Assembly (NCBI GenBank): GCA_964035545.1
Contig: OZ037767.1
Span: forward strand, 6,500,207-6,564,206
Source: Bugula neritina
Lineage: Eukaryota > Bryozoa > Gymnolaemata > Cheilostomatida > Bugulidae
Length of the DNA stretch: 64,000 nucleotides
Direction of reading: 5' to 3'
Position 1 is the first letter of the stretch, and every line of letters begins with the position of its first letter. A program made the position numbers and the translations under genes. The notes beneath the pieces are model-generated. The model was not told where the DNA came from. It did no database searches and was given only the letters and a program-made list of their open reading frames with translations. Below, piece after piece: positions 25,301 through 36,750 of the stretch.

Positions 25301-27614
25301 CATAGTTCAATACTCACATTACTTCAGGGTGTCTAACTAGGGACCTCGATCTTTCTGAGGCTGGTAGAGATAATCTGCCAATCAACTGACTTGATGTTGC
25401 TTTGGGAGTTGATGTTGATTTGCAATTCCTTTCACTCTGTACAGCTTTTTAATAAAAATGTAGCTTTGCATAGTAAAATATTTTGGGTGCAAATAAAATT
25501 AGAGCATATTGAGATGAACTTTGAAAGTTATTACTCGTTTTCAAGAAAATTTGTTAATTAAATTATATTCCTTAATTATTATATACAGGTAATTTACTGG
25601 AAAACAGTTTTTTAACATTATAATTATGTCAGCGTTTTGTAGATGTCTCTTAGAGAGTATTTTGTAACAGCAGAGATTACAGCCTTTTTCTTTGAAGTTC
25701 TATATTATATATACTATGCATCTGAAATGCTCTAAAATTACATTCCTCATTTTATAACAATCAGAACAGCTTGAAGCAGCTGAAGATAAAATGTTTTCAA
25801 ACTTAGAAGATAGCATTTTATCAGCTGGACATTCTCATGATCAGTGTAACTATATTACCAGTGCAGTAGCTGTGGCATTTCACTATTTATCTTGGTAGCA
25901 AATGATAAAGAATAAATTTATAGTTTGCGTGATCATGTGGTCAATTTGATAGAGAACTAATAAATAAACCAGACTATTTTAGAAACCAGATAAAAATGGG
26001 GGCAGCCATTAGCTTAATGCATTTTAGCAAAGTTTAATAGATCTTATTACAAAGCTTAGCACGATGCATTACTGAAATCCAGTGAATTAGATCAATTTTG
26101 ACATGACTGCATTTGTTTATATATTACTTAGAGCTGGTCTATAAGCTTCAATTTGATGAATATTTTATAAGAATTCAGTCAATTTACCATCTACACTGTA
26201 CAAGATCTGTGTTATAGACAAACATAGTCTTGTATCTTATGTCATGAGACTAGAATGTCATTTGATACCTTCTCAAACAAAGACAGTCCATTAGCTTAAA
26301 AACTTGGTTCACAACCTGTTACAGCTCCCACTTTTCAAGGGTGGGGTATTTGAGCATGCAACATTTAAATTGCATTGGCATCACCATCATTATAAAAATA
26401 TTATATTAAAAGATAGCTTTTAAGGGGAAAAAATATTTTTAGGTTATGAGGTGAAATTAAAACTGCAGGCATGACCTGTTTTGCTTCATAACAAAAATTC
26501 AATAGATTTTAAATCCGCCACTGGCTTTGAGTGTCGATGAATTAAATGATTAAATGCCATCAAATGTCATTAATAATTCATTAGAAATGTTTATATATGA
26601 TCAGTCAGTAGCAAAGCCCACTCAATGATTTTTGCTAAGGTTCTTAGACATTAGCCAAGAGTAATAATTGCATATACTATAGGTGCAGTGTTCAGTGTAA
26701 AAAATCAATGAGGTTTTATATTTTAAAATAATGGAACTGTAAGCAAATTACCATTTTTGTTCATGTTGACCGCAAGGCAGGCTTTGAATCGACAAGCTTG
26801 ACATCTGTTTCTTGTCTGTTTGTCCACAATACAATCTCCTGACTCCTAATAAAATATGGTTATGCGGTTATTTATTATTTATTTTGTTATCTTATAACTC
26901 AAAAATATTTTGATATGCACAGCTTTATGTTACTTCAGAAAAATATATTTAGAATTTAAATTGTTTATTAATTTATACTCTTTAAACTATTTTTATCATA
27001 ATATTTTAGTCTTTCATTCAAGTGTTTATAAGCTGCAATACCTGCTTGTGTTTTTATTATATGTACATAATTTAGGGCTTTTTCCGGCTGGGTTAATAAA
27101 TATCTAAGCAAAACATCGTTCATTCAAATTTATTAATCTTTCCAGGTAATAAAACTATTATGACGCAATATCTTGAACAGAGAAAAATAAACATTTTTAA
27201 GCTGCATACTGGGCAACAAATTCAATATATTGCCAAGTGCTTTATTATGCACTTGGCATGATAGAGAATTTAAAAAAAATTAATTATATATTCCAGATTG
27301 TTTTCTTAAATATTCTAATAAATATCCTTTTGCACAAACCAGCCTATCATAGTTTTACAAGGCTATTGCTTGCAAAGTAAAATGCATTCTATCAGCCATC
27401 AACTATAAGAAATAAAATAATAAAATAAAACACATTTATGCAACAGCATCAAGAGTAGATATATACTCACTTTGCACTGATAAATGGTTTTGCTACGAAC
27501 AGCTCTCTTAAAAAATCCCCGACATCCATCACAGCTCTGCACCCCGTAGTGACACCCACTCGCTCGATCTCCACAAACTAAGCACAGCTGGCTGATTATC
27601 TTTAGCTTAGACAT
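22374..27614 (-). CDS. Nuclear receptor, NR2E/tailless-like, with DBD and LBD
   Basis: Seven coding exons: 27614-27471, 26845-26752, 25444-25318, 24999-24803, 24250-24086, 23181-23026, 22645-22374; 384 residues in continuous phase. The DBD starts almost at once (residue 11): [20 protein letters not shown] gives the first zinc finger with P-box CDGCRG, then [11 protein letters not shown] and [18 protein letters not shown]. The following NAVQSER is the NR2 T-box signature (tailless has NMNKDAVQHER). A proline/tyrosine-rich hinge leads to the [13 protein letters not shown] (helix 3), [10 protein letters not shown] (helix 5), [11 protein letters not shown] (helix 8), [12 protein letters not shown] (helix 10) and an AF-2 helix NIGELML with the conserved Glu. 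A ligand-regulated or orphan transcription factor is expected. Weakest point: the acceptor of exon 3 (AAAAAG) is a poor match, but the alternative 8 bases on gives an immediate stop. Confidence 0.85.
23921..24017. mobile_element. Short TIR element in receptor intron
   Basis: GCTTTCGGATTCCCTACACC at the left is matched by the complement of the right end, GTTTCAGATTCCCTACGCGT. Total length is about 97 bp, between coding exons 5 and 6. It could be a very small MITE or simply a stem-loop. Confidence 0.4.
27231..27258. repeat. Perfect 10-bp inverted repeat (hairpin)
   Basis: TGCCAAGTGC and GCACTTGGCA flank an 8-base loop, in the first coding intron of the NR2E-like gene. The arms do not extend, so the stem is too short for a typical miRNA precursor. 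Confidence 0.7.
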
Positions 27615-28775
27615 ACTTGGCTCAATGGGAAACTATCAGTTTGTTGCTGTAAAAGAACAATATTTTATCAAAATTGAAAGAAATGAATTTTATTGCTATT
27701 ATATTATTAATTCCTTTTAATCAAAAGTCACCAATGTTTATTGCATAGCTATTTGTATATTATAGCTAAATTTAATTGTATTTGCATATCTCTATACAAC
27801 TTTCCAATTTAATTGCAAGACAGATTATTTGTTTTTTTAAAGCACTGAGTTACATAAAAATAGTTAAGCGGTTTTTTATTCAACTAGGTTATGAACTGAA
27901 AAACACATAATTGAATGTTATATTTATTGCTTTAACTTTTAAGCTTTCAAAAATGTTGCTAAAAAGTTGTTTCATTGTAAGCTTAATGGATGCTTTTTGC
28001 TTTAACTGTTTGCCATTGAAAGCTGCAAGTTTGAGCTAACAACAATATAACCAGTGCTTCAGGAACAAAAGTATAGCCTTGGCAATAAATAATCAACTTT
28101 TGTTAAAAAGGGGCTCAGGATATGCTACAGTTCAGAGTTTACCATTGGAGTATGCAAGAGCTCTTTGTGTTTTTTTTTGGACTTGGGCTATGAGTTTAGT
28201 ACAATGAATAAGGGTGAACTTGGCATTGCTAAAAGTTGAAACTATAAACTAATGCCTTTAAACCTAAAACTTATTAAAATGCAAATATTTGCAAAACAAG
28301 CACACTAAAAACCTAATAGGTCATCAGTTTGATTTTAGTGTATACTATATGCTGTATTGAAGCTAAAATTATTAGTTGCAATAAGAATATTTTGTAATTA
28401 TGATTTACGTTTCAACAAATGTATGCAGGCTGATTGTTGATTGCCAATGGAGCTAACACCAAATTCATACTGTGTAATTTATTAGAATAGGAAAACCAAA
28501 GTAAAGTAGTAATTGCTGCAGTTGCTTTTTAAATGAAAATAATGAAAAGACCACAAAATAGTTTTCTGCAAAAATGATAAAAAAGCATAGTTAGTACAAT
28601 TATTATTCTTTCAAACTATGACATAAAGCAAAAAAAAACATTATTGACTAAAAAATGGAATGCGCCTGGTGATATATAATATAAATACCTGTCAAAGTTG
28701 AGATGTTGAAAGTGGAAGCTGTGATGGTCTGGTGACTTAGTCTGGTCTGTTGATATCAAGTAGCAATATTTTGGT
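27615..28775 (-). promoter_or_regulatory. 5' UTR of NR2E-like gene (exon, intron, exon)
   Basis: A donor CAG/GTATTT at 28689 and an acceptor TTTTACAG ending at 27647 bracket a predicted intron of about 1 kb. The leader would be 28775 (approximate) to 28689, joined to 27646-27615 just before the ATG. Inferred from splice consensus and the TATA box only. Confidence 0.45.
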
Positions 28776-28796
28776 CACTGGAGTTGCTACCTGATG

Positions 28797-28804
28797 TATT
28801 TATA
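28797..28804 (-). promoter_or_regulatory. TATA box of NR2E-like receptor gene
   Basis: TATAAATA on the minus strand, about 30 bp upstream of an inferred start near 28770 and 110 bp upstream of the predicted 5' UTR donor. Confidence 0.5.
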
Positions 28805-30442
28805 ACAGAGATGTCACGAGTCAAATTCACCTGCAGTTTCCTGATTGGTGGAAATAAGGCTCTACTCTAAGTAAGATGTTTGCAGATCAAATTAAGTAAA
28901 CATTAGACTGATTAGTGACAATATAATACAGATAATAAAAGCTATAAGTCTATATAAGTGTTTAACATCTCCTTTCTTTACATCTCTTGAATAATTGATA
29001 CACTGAAAATGTGAATTTAAACACTAATCAATAATTGTGAGATATCATTGTATTATATACAGAAGCCTGGCATTTAAAAAGAGTAAATATACTGCAGCGT
29101 ACGGTGGTCATGATCTCTTCAATAACATGTACGTCGGCCAACAAGTGTTCTCTGAGTCACTAACTTGTAAGGGCAGTTGGATTGCAACATAGTATTATTG
29201 TATTGATGAATATGACATTTAACTTGAAAACTGTTTTTACTGGTCGTTGTTTGTCATTTTTCAAAAACATCATAATATTATTACTGATAATCAAAGCCTG
29301 ATGGTAGTACATATAATATGTATAGACAATTCCATACATGAAATCTACTAAAACCTCCTCTTCACCATTTGTTATCATTTTATGTATGCATTAAGAAATG
29401 GGCACCATATAAGTTGTTACGTAGTAATTGAATTATTTAAATATTATTATAACTTTAAAATGTGATTCCTTGATTAGGCTTTGTTTAAAAGCCTTTGTTT
29501 TGAGATTGTAAAGTATTACACTTCTAAAAGATGTAACACCTAAATAGATGAATCAGCAAGTCACAAGCTTACTGATGATGCAAAAGTTATTGAGCAAAAA
29601 ACTAGTAGCAAGTGTTGACAACTTCTTCAGCTTTAGAGTTTTCAAGATTTTAGTACTTATAATCTTTTTTGCTCTGCCTATAGTTACTACTCATTGTTGT
29701 ATTGTACATACGTGCATATACATGCGTACGTGTATATTTACAGATTTTTACTATGTACATTCGTTATTAAATTGTGTGTTTTAGATTACACAACTTTTTA
29801 AATTAGTTCTAATAAAATTTCTGTTTCTACTCTTGATAAGTTCAATAACATAATATATGTTTCCCAAAATACATCTTGCAGTTTTATATAATATAATTAG
29901 GTTATATATTATAACTAATGTGTTTACATGTTATTATATATATACATTTTTCCACTCATAACATTATTGGTGCGTTTTAACATTGTGCACGCCTGATGTT
30001 AACCTTCATCAGGTCATGGATGCAGTTTATGAAAGATACACCTTTGTACTATGAACAGTAGTTGTAAGTGAGGTTTTCTAACTATTGCTTTTCTCTGAAA
30101 TATATTCCAATAAAATAGCTACAAAATAATCATCCTATAGGTGAACTATTGGTGCAGCCACCCCTGTTGACTTTTCACTTATGGTGGAGCTTTATGTGCA
30201 AATTATTATTAGAGATTCCGAAGCAAACTCAGCTGGAGAGCTTCCAATAAAAATTATATTTTGAAGTATTTGATCTTTAAAATTCTTGAGTATAATTGGC
30301 AGGCGCCTTTCATCTTGCCTTTCATCTTATTGTAGGTGTACAAAACACCACTGCTACTGATTGCTTGCAGTTATACAAGCCTGAACAAGCTGTAGCCTAT
30401 AGCTGTTAACATCTTTAGATATACTACTATAAGTTAATATGC

Positions 30443-30560
30443 AGGGTAGTCCAGTGGTTGGAGAGCTGTTTTAGTGAGCACAAGGTCGGTAGTTTGAGTT
30501 ACAGGAAAGCCAATCTAGGAAGCTTTGCCAAGAGAGAAAGTAGCAAATTCTAAAAATATT
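30443..30560 (+). mobile_element. tRNA-derived SINE-like element 2
   Basis: A near-consensus A box, TAGTCCAGTGGTTGGAGAGC (30447-30466), is followed about 25 bases later by a B box-like GGTAGTTTGAGTTAC (30487-30501). No complete cloverleaf or terminator fits, so it is scored as a SINE head rather than a tRNA gene. Confidence 0.5.
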
Positions 30561-31338
30561 TTCCACCAGGAGTTTTCACAGGGATGGCAGCTATAAACTC
30601 ATGTGAGTATTTATAAAATACGATAGTATGGTTATAGTATGTTAAAAGACATTATCACCAAAACATTTTTAAAACAAAATCTTAAAAATAAAATATATTA
30701 TTTTATTTTATCTCTTATAAAATTAGGCAGCTCTAGCTACATTAAAATAGTCTAGATTCTAACAAAAGATGCAAGTGTGAGCTGGAAGTTAAAATGTCAC
30801 CACTCTGAACTATACACTTAAGGCTACAGCTGGAAGGCATTAAGTTATATGTAAATTATTTGAGGGAATATATGCATAACACTTTATTATAACAATGGAC
30901 AGTGTCGACAGCCATGATTGGTTTAACATTGTTTGCTGCTATCACTCTTGAGCCCATCAATAACTATGATTGTATTACAACAAATTAAGGTTTCTCTTTG
31001 TACATACTTGTGCTTAGCTCAGTGCACTTGATGTTGACAAAGTCGACTCTTACAGAGTGTAAGCTGAAATTGACTAGTTGAGGGTTGGATGTTCTAGTCA
31101 GAATGTTCTAGTCGGTCAACAGGACTAGTTCTACTACCCAAATGAGTTCTATTTGAAATGTTCATATTATTTAGTCATACTCTGGAGAAGATTGTGTAGA
31201 ATATGAATTTGATTGTTTTATCTTTATTCTGCCGACGCTTATAAAAAATTTTATCCTACAGGTGTAAGCTTGTTCCTTGAAAGCTAGTTTTATTGTATGC
31301 TAGTATTTAGATAATTTGATTAATATTTCAAAGACCCA

Positions 31339-31790
31339 TTAGTTCGAAGGTGCATTGCTCCGGATGTGGTTGTTTAATAAAATAAAACTGTTATTGGTTC
31401 TGTTTTGTAGGCCCCCTATATGTATTGTATTGCAATTGGTCGAAAAAATAATGATTTGCTAGGACTTTATTTTTATTTTTTAGCTTTTCATTTTTTGCGT
31501 TACTATCCAGAAGTTGAACAGATATAACTTGGCACTAAATATTCAGCATAAATTCCAAATTGCGTTAAGCTCAGCACGTGTACATTCAACCATGATGGCA
31601 AAGAAAGCTTTATTTATAAATTCCCATTTATAGAGTCAAATTATAAAAAAAGCTGTGCATTAGTATCAATGACTTTAAAAGCTATTCTAGTTCTATTGTA
31701 ATAATATATTATGGTGTAATTCGAATAACAACTTGTTTCAGTTAGTGTGTGCTACGCAAATATTTTCGGAGCAATGGGCCTTCGGCTTAA
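31339..31790. mobile_element. Putative ~450-bp TIR element
   Basis: The left end TTAGTTCGAAGGTGCATTGC and the complement of the right end TTAAGCCGAAGGCCCATTGC agree at most positions and continue into TCCG. No transposase frame inside. It looks like a non-autonomous DNA transposon; only one copy is seen. Confidence 0.45.
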
Positions 31791-32726
31791 CGATTCGTCC
31801 CATAATGTAGCCCTAGGTCTAACTGTTAACTAACAAATGCAATTGATTGTTGCATTTAAACTAAGAGTTAAATCTTTAAGAAACTTAAGCACACCATGTA
31901 CTAAAAATAATATAGATTATAATGCTTATGTTTGGCTCCTTTGCAATCTTGCTCTGCTAGCTCATACACATTTCAAAAGTACTCAAATGTAAATATTTTC
32001 TAGAATTTTGCTAGCTTTAGTTTTTTCAACTGAAGCTAAAACATGTAGGGGATTTATGTGCTAAATGTTAGGTATTTTTTTGCAAATTACTATGCAACTA
32101 AACCTAAAACTATACTAAATAGTAACTACTACAGTCTATAGTTACTTTTTTCATTTAAGATTTTCCTCTGAGTTTCATTTTTGCAGAAGACGTATCACGT
32201 GATTTGGTAAATGTAGATAAGTCAAATTAATGATGACAATTATATTCCTATAGTTATAGTGTTTGCTAAATGTACCAAATATTTTGTTTTTTATTCAGGT
32301 TTTCAAATACTAAACTATGCCTATATCTGGAGCATGATGCAATCTACACTTACCATTAAAATGAAAGTCGCAGCCACGTGTAGCAACAAAGCATTAACCA
32401 ACACTATTGTTCAAGTTAAGTGCGCTAACTCGGCAAACATCAAAGTGACACTGGGTTATATAAGGAACTATTTACGTTTTCAATTATAGCCACCATACAA
32501 CTGGTAAAAGAATGCAGACTGGACACCGCCTTGTAATTATTTTATTTGAGTGGTAATGAAACACCATAGTATGACAGGATTATTCTATCACCCTGAAGTT
32601 TTATTAAACACTTTTAGCTGATTTTTATTACAAACCTGTAAGACAAATAATAAATTAAGTAAAGAGCTAATAAATTTCACTCAGATACTTAAACTATGCA
32701 CTGTTAATGGGAGGATTAACTGCCAG

Positions 32727-32737
32727 TATATAAATAG
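32727..32737 (+). promoter_or_regulatory. TATA box of DBD-only receptor gene
   Basis: TATATAAATAG lies 45-55 bp upstream of the first in-frame ATG. A start site about 30 bp downstream (near 32760) would leave an extremely short 5' UTR, inside the repeat that also encodes the N terminus. Confidence 0.55.
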
Positions 32738-32740
32738 ACA

Positions 32741-33000
32741 GAAATATTCACCGCGTGTCAGAAGACAAGAATCTTTACAGCATGTCAGGAGAAAACAGAA
32801 ATCTTCACAGCATGTCAGGGGAAAACAGAAATCTTCACAGCATGTCAGGAGAGAACGGATATCTTTACAGCATGTCAGGAGAGAACAGAAATCTTTACAG
32901 CAAGTCAGGAGAAAACAGAAATATTCCCAACATGTCAGGGGAGAAGGGAAATCTTTACAGCATGTCAGGAGACAACAGAAATCCTTACAGTATGTCAGGC
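32741..33000 (+). repeat. 30-bp tandem repeat encoding NLYSMSGENR units
   Basis: About eight copies of a 30-bp unit (core CAGCATGTCAGGAGAAAACA). The first, non-initiating copy reads CGCGTG where the others read AGCATG. Since 30 is a multiple of three, copy-number change keeps frame. Most copies hold an in-frame ATG. Confidence 0.92.
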
Positions 33001-34405
33001 AGCAATTCTCGTCCCATTCAAGTCTGCAGAGTATGTGGAGACGCTGCTAGTGGTATACATTATGGCTCTTTGAGCTGTAACAGCTGTCGTTGTTTCTTTA
33101 CGAGAACTGTGGTACAAAGTGCTTTATACAGGTGCACGGTAAGTACGGCTAAAACAGTATGTTTTTTATAATTAGTTGTTTAAATGTTTTAGTGTGCAAG
33201 TTGCAACTTTTTATTTTTTTTTCCGTAATAAAATATCTGTAAATCTGAAAATTTCTTCTTGCTTCTGTCTTCAACAGAGTCTGTAGTAGAAATGCAATGC
33301 TTCATAAAATATGAAGTATTATTTTTAGTGTAAGAATTTGTTTATACTTATGTGTAGGTTTGCTCATTTTATAACGCATGAAGTAAATGCTAAACCTTAT
33401 ACTATTTTCATGTTATGGAATTAACATAGTGATTGATGCACATCAAAATATATCAACTTTTCATATAAAATTATATATAAATTGTAAAATCAAAATGTAT
33501 TATGTATACACAGGGAAGTGGTGATTGTGAAGTCACTAAAGTAACTAGAAACAACTGCAGGGCCTGCAGGTTTCAAGCATGTCTTGATGCCAACATGAAA
33601 AGAAATTGTAAGTAGAAATGAGCAATCACCATGATATAAATATTTAGAAATAATAACTATAAAGTTAAAATTCTATTCTCTCAGTCTGTACATGCATATA
33701 AAATAATAAGTTAAAATGTTAATGTCATTGTGTTGTTGCTTTACACTAATCTTGTAGCAATTAGGTTAACTAAAGCAAGTTTTAAATAAATTTTAGATAT
33801 AAATATTTAATTTCAGGGTTAGGCTACACTTCAATTTTCTTTATTTAGTAGTGAGGACTATGCAATCCCGGAAAGTTCCAAGTGCAACAATTTCAAATCA
33901 GAGTCTCATGATACAGAATATGGCAAGGTGAATTTATACTGACGGTATACTAAAACTAAAGATTCTGAAAGCAAGCTTAAATGTATAACTTAGCTTTTTA
34001 TTAGTACTAGTACCTGTGACATAGTCACTTTAGTCTTAGTCCCAATAACTTATTTGACAGCAACACTTCTAGCCAACCTTGCCCAACCTAATAATCTTAA
34101 GTCTCTATTCACAAGACTTAAACTTCACTGGGTGTGTTTCTTATACATTTAGGCTTTCAATTTTATGTGATACTTGTGAAAAATGTATTAAAATATTATT
34201 TGTTTGTAGATTTCCATCAATAAACAGATTTTTTCCAGCAGATTCTTTTCGAGCGCTTTCTTTAGCAGCACCTTTTGTACCTCCAACAGTTTTGCCCCCA
34301 GTACCTCTAGTCCCTCCGGCTGTTCCAGCTTTTATGCCCAATTTTCCTGCCATGTATGAACTGTGGTACAACTTTTGTAACATACAGTTGTTGAACCAGC
34401 ACTGA
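32782..34405 (+). CDS. DBD-only nuclear receptor with repeat N terminus
   Basis: Four exons: 32782-33138, 33514-33607, 33849-33927, 34210-34405 (stop TGA), 241 residues, phases consistent. Residues 1 to about 73 are tandem NLYSMSGENR-like decapeptides. The DBD follows: CRVCGDAASGIHYGSLSC with P-box CNSCRC, then CTGSGDCEVTKVTRNNCRAC and RFQACLDANMKRN. All eight zinc cysteines are present. The DBD is split at the same place as in the minus-strand neighbour, with an exon of exactly the same length (94 nt) and phase, so the two are paralogues. After VRTMQSRK the protein runs into a Pro-rich tail (VPPTVLPPVPLVPP) and stops: no ligand-binding domain is encoded. Such architecture is known from insect Knirps-type (NR0A) receptors, but the closest relation here is the neighbouring gene. 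Exons 3 and 4 are predicted from splice sites and frame alone. The start could be any of several repeat ATGs. Confidence 0.8.
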
Positions 34406-36750
34406 CATTTATTTTTTGTTTGAGGTCCACTTGTCTGGTGTGCTATAAATTGATTGACTTTTTAATAGCTAGAATTCTCTAACTATTATGATGTATTTAG
34501 TGCAAGCATTGTTTGAGTCGCTATATTGTTATGTTAAATTGTTTGTGTTTGTGTGTTATTGAGCATGATTTTAATGAAGCATAAAAATTATAAACTCTAA
34601 AAATAATGTAAATTCATAAGTTTTGAGTGTTATTTGTACTTGTATAGTTATTAACCCTGTCTCTGCTATTCAAACTTATACTTTTGGACAAAAAAGAGTT
34701 ATTTTACTTCATAAAATCAAAACTTCTTGCAGTGTTTATGACTTTTTGTACAGTTGAGGGTGTGAGTGTAAACAAAAAAACGTACGTGCATGCATAAGCT
34801 GGTAAAAATAATCAGTTGTAAAAAGTTCAAAACCTACGTAAATTGTATTATAGTTAAACTCTGACATGGACTAGCTAAAGTAATTTGTAAATAAAATTGT
34901 AGTCTATGATTAATTTCTAGTTAATGTAGTTGCTGAAGTTGGAGAATCAAAATAAATATTTTTATCTATATTTGAAGTGCTAGTAATGAAGCAGAAAAGC
35001 AGTGAGCTTATATGGGTACTGGTACTTCAACTCACACATTTATCCTAATATACAAATATCATTTGATACAGTCCGTAAGTTTAGGTTGGAAAAATTAAGC
35101 TCAGCTAAATTTTTTATTTTGTATATATATACAATTGATTATATATATATATATATATTTATATTTTGCTCAGCAATGACATTCAATGATTGAGCATTCT
35201 AACCATGGTCACAAACTCAAGCTGCGAGCAGTTTGCAAGGCTTGTGACTCCTAGGTGACCCCTAGAATCACTTGAGCTCTCTGGCTTAGTTTTATACAAC
35301 TTTTAAATATGCTTTAGTAGAAACATAAGTTTATACTATGGCGAAGGTGTGGGCCATAGTACTCTGTTCTGTGCTGACGAGGGGACAAATATATATATAT
35401 ATATATAGGCTTATAATATATATGTACCATTACCGAAGCATTGCCATCCATTATGCATCTATCAAGGGGAGCACGGCTCAGAAGTTCCACATGTTTTATA
35501 CAGTGATTAGTAACCCGAGAAATTCACCCAGTTTTACCAACCATTACACTTTTGAACAAAATTCATCATGTAAACTATAAATACATTCTTGATGCAAACA
35601 AATTATTATTTGTCAAAAGTATTTTAAAATATAAGAGAACGCTTTACAAAATACCCGTGAACTAAAAAGTTATTAAGTATTGGATGGTTAGCGTTTTACC
35701 ACTTAGTGCTTCATCACAGGGTGTATTTAAAATAGCTTCATTGTAACATTGTAGCTTAAATGTAATTACTGTAAACAGCTCATAAAAATGAATTAAACAT
35801 ACGAAATGAATAAGACAACACCCACATTACGAGTATGAGGTGCAGTAGCTGTGATATTAAAGAGGTGATAACTCCAAAAAATCACACAATTTTCCAGTGT
35901 AGAAATGTTATAATACTCATGTGTTGATAGTGTAAATTACAAACAGTGTAAATTATTACATTACCTATGTCCTATGGCTAAGAGGCTAAGAACTATTGGA
36001 AATTCCTTCCAACAGAGAAATTCAGCAATATATCATGAGAAATTATTTGAAGTATTATAAGCCAGCATTAAACTTTGTATATCAAATATAATTATACCAG
36101 AAATATGATTATATACCGTAATAATAAAATAATTGTATGGTCAAAAAGTTATCATATATCGTACATGCGTACATGCGTTGAGAAAACATTCGCACTTGTT
36201 GCTCTGCATTTCCAACGCAAGTGCGAATCATCTCTGTCGTAGTCACCTAATTGGCTAGTAGTTATTTAGCGAGCCCAATTTCTTTATTTAGTGCTATATT
36301 CCAGCAAATTGCGTTTTATTGAAAGCGAGCGTGGTTTAAAAATGAAAGCTTTATTTATCACGCATCACTGACGCTACAGTGGACACCTTTGCTACTTGTG
36401 ATTTTAATTTTCGCATGCGAAAATACGCACTGTGTGGCCCTAGGCTATGTCTTCATGTGAACCAATTGTTTGAATGGCATAATTAACTACCATTGCATGG
36501 CGTTTACACATTTGAAAATTATATAACCAATTTTATTAATGAATAATAAATTAGTATAATCAATATGTCAGAAATTATGTGAGATACTCGGTGAATAATA
36601 CAACAGCAATATAATCAGCTTATTACAGCTAAAATATAATTTGCAAAAGTTATTTTTAGTATTTTGTATCAGTATTTAAACATAATACTTAGTCAACAAA
36701 ATTTGTCGATACAACATTTCGAGACAAAGTAAGCAAATGACAAAGAGTAA
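34406..36750. other. Intergenic, mostly featureless
   Basis: About 2.3 kb. It holds the 3' UTR of the DBD-only receptor (AATAAA at 34951-34956 is one candidate signal), (AT)n runs at 35121-35160 and 35389-35407, and a hairpin near 36.2 kb in a locally GC-richer patch. No supported gene. Confidence 0.5.
36188..36228. repeat. 11-bp perfect hairpin in GC-richer island
   Basis: ATTCGCACTTG and CAAGTGCGAAT pair perfectly across a 19-base loop. The surrounding 36160-36430 has several CpG-bearing words (ATGCGTACATGCG, TCGCATGCGA) unlike the flanks, so it may be a relic of an inserted element. Confidence 0.6.

Larger units (their letters stand above)
28810..32726. other. Spacer between head-to-head nuclear receptor genes
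   Basis: About 3.9 kb without a supported exon. It contains SINE-like element 2 and a TIR-bounded element of about 450 bp (31339-31790). Because both receptors start outward from this stretch, shared regulatory elements would be expected here, but I cannot identify any. Confidence 0.55.

Noticed and set aside
29548-29784. 78-codon plus-strand frame in the receptor spacer
   Set aside because: No family resemblance, no splice partners, and low-complexity hydrophobic composition expected of AT-rich DNA.
32755-32781. GTG at 32755 as start of the DBD-only receptor
   Set aside because: GTG is not an expected start in an animal gene; the first in-frame ATG is at 32782, and the GTG is a mutated repeat-unit ATG.
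35002-35580. Two short plus-strand frames around (AT)n arrays
   Set aside because: They are made partly of translated microsatellite (YIYIYI-type residues).
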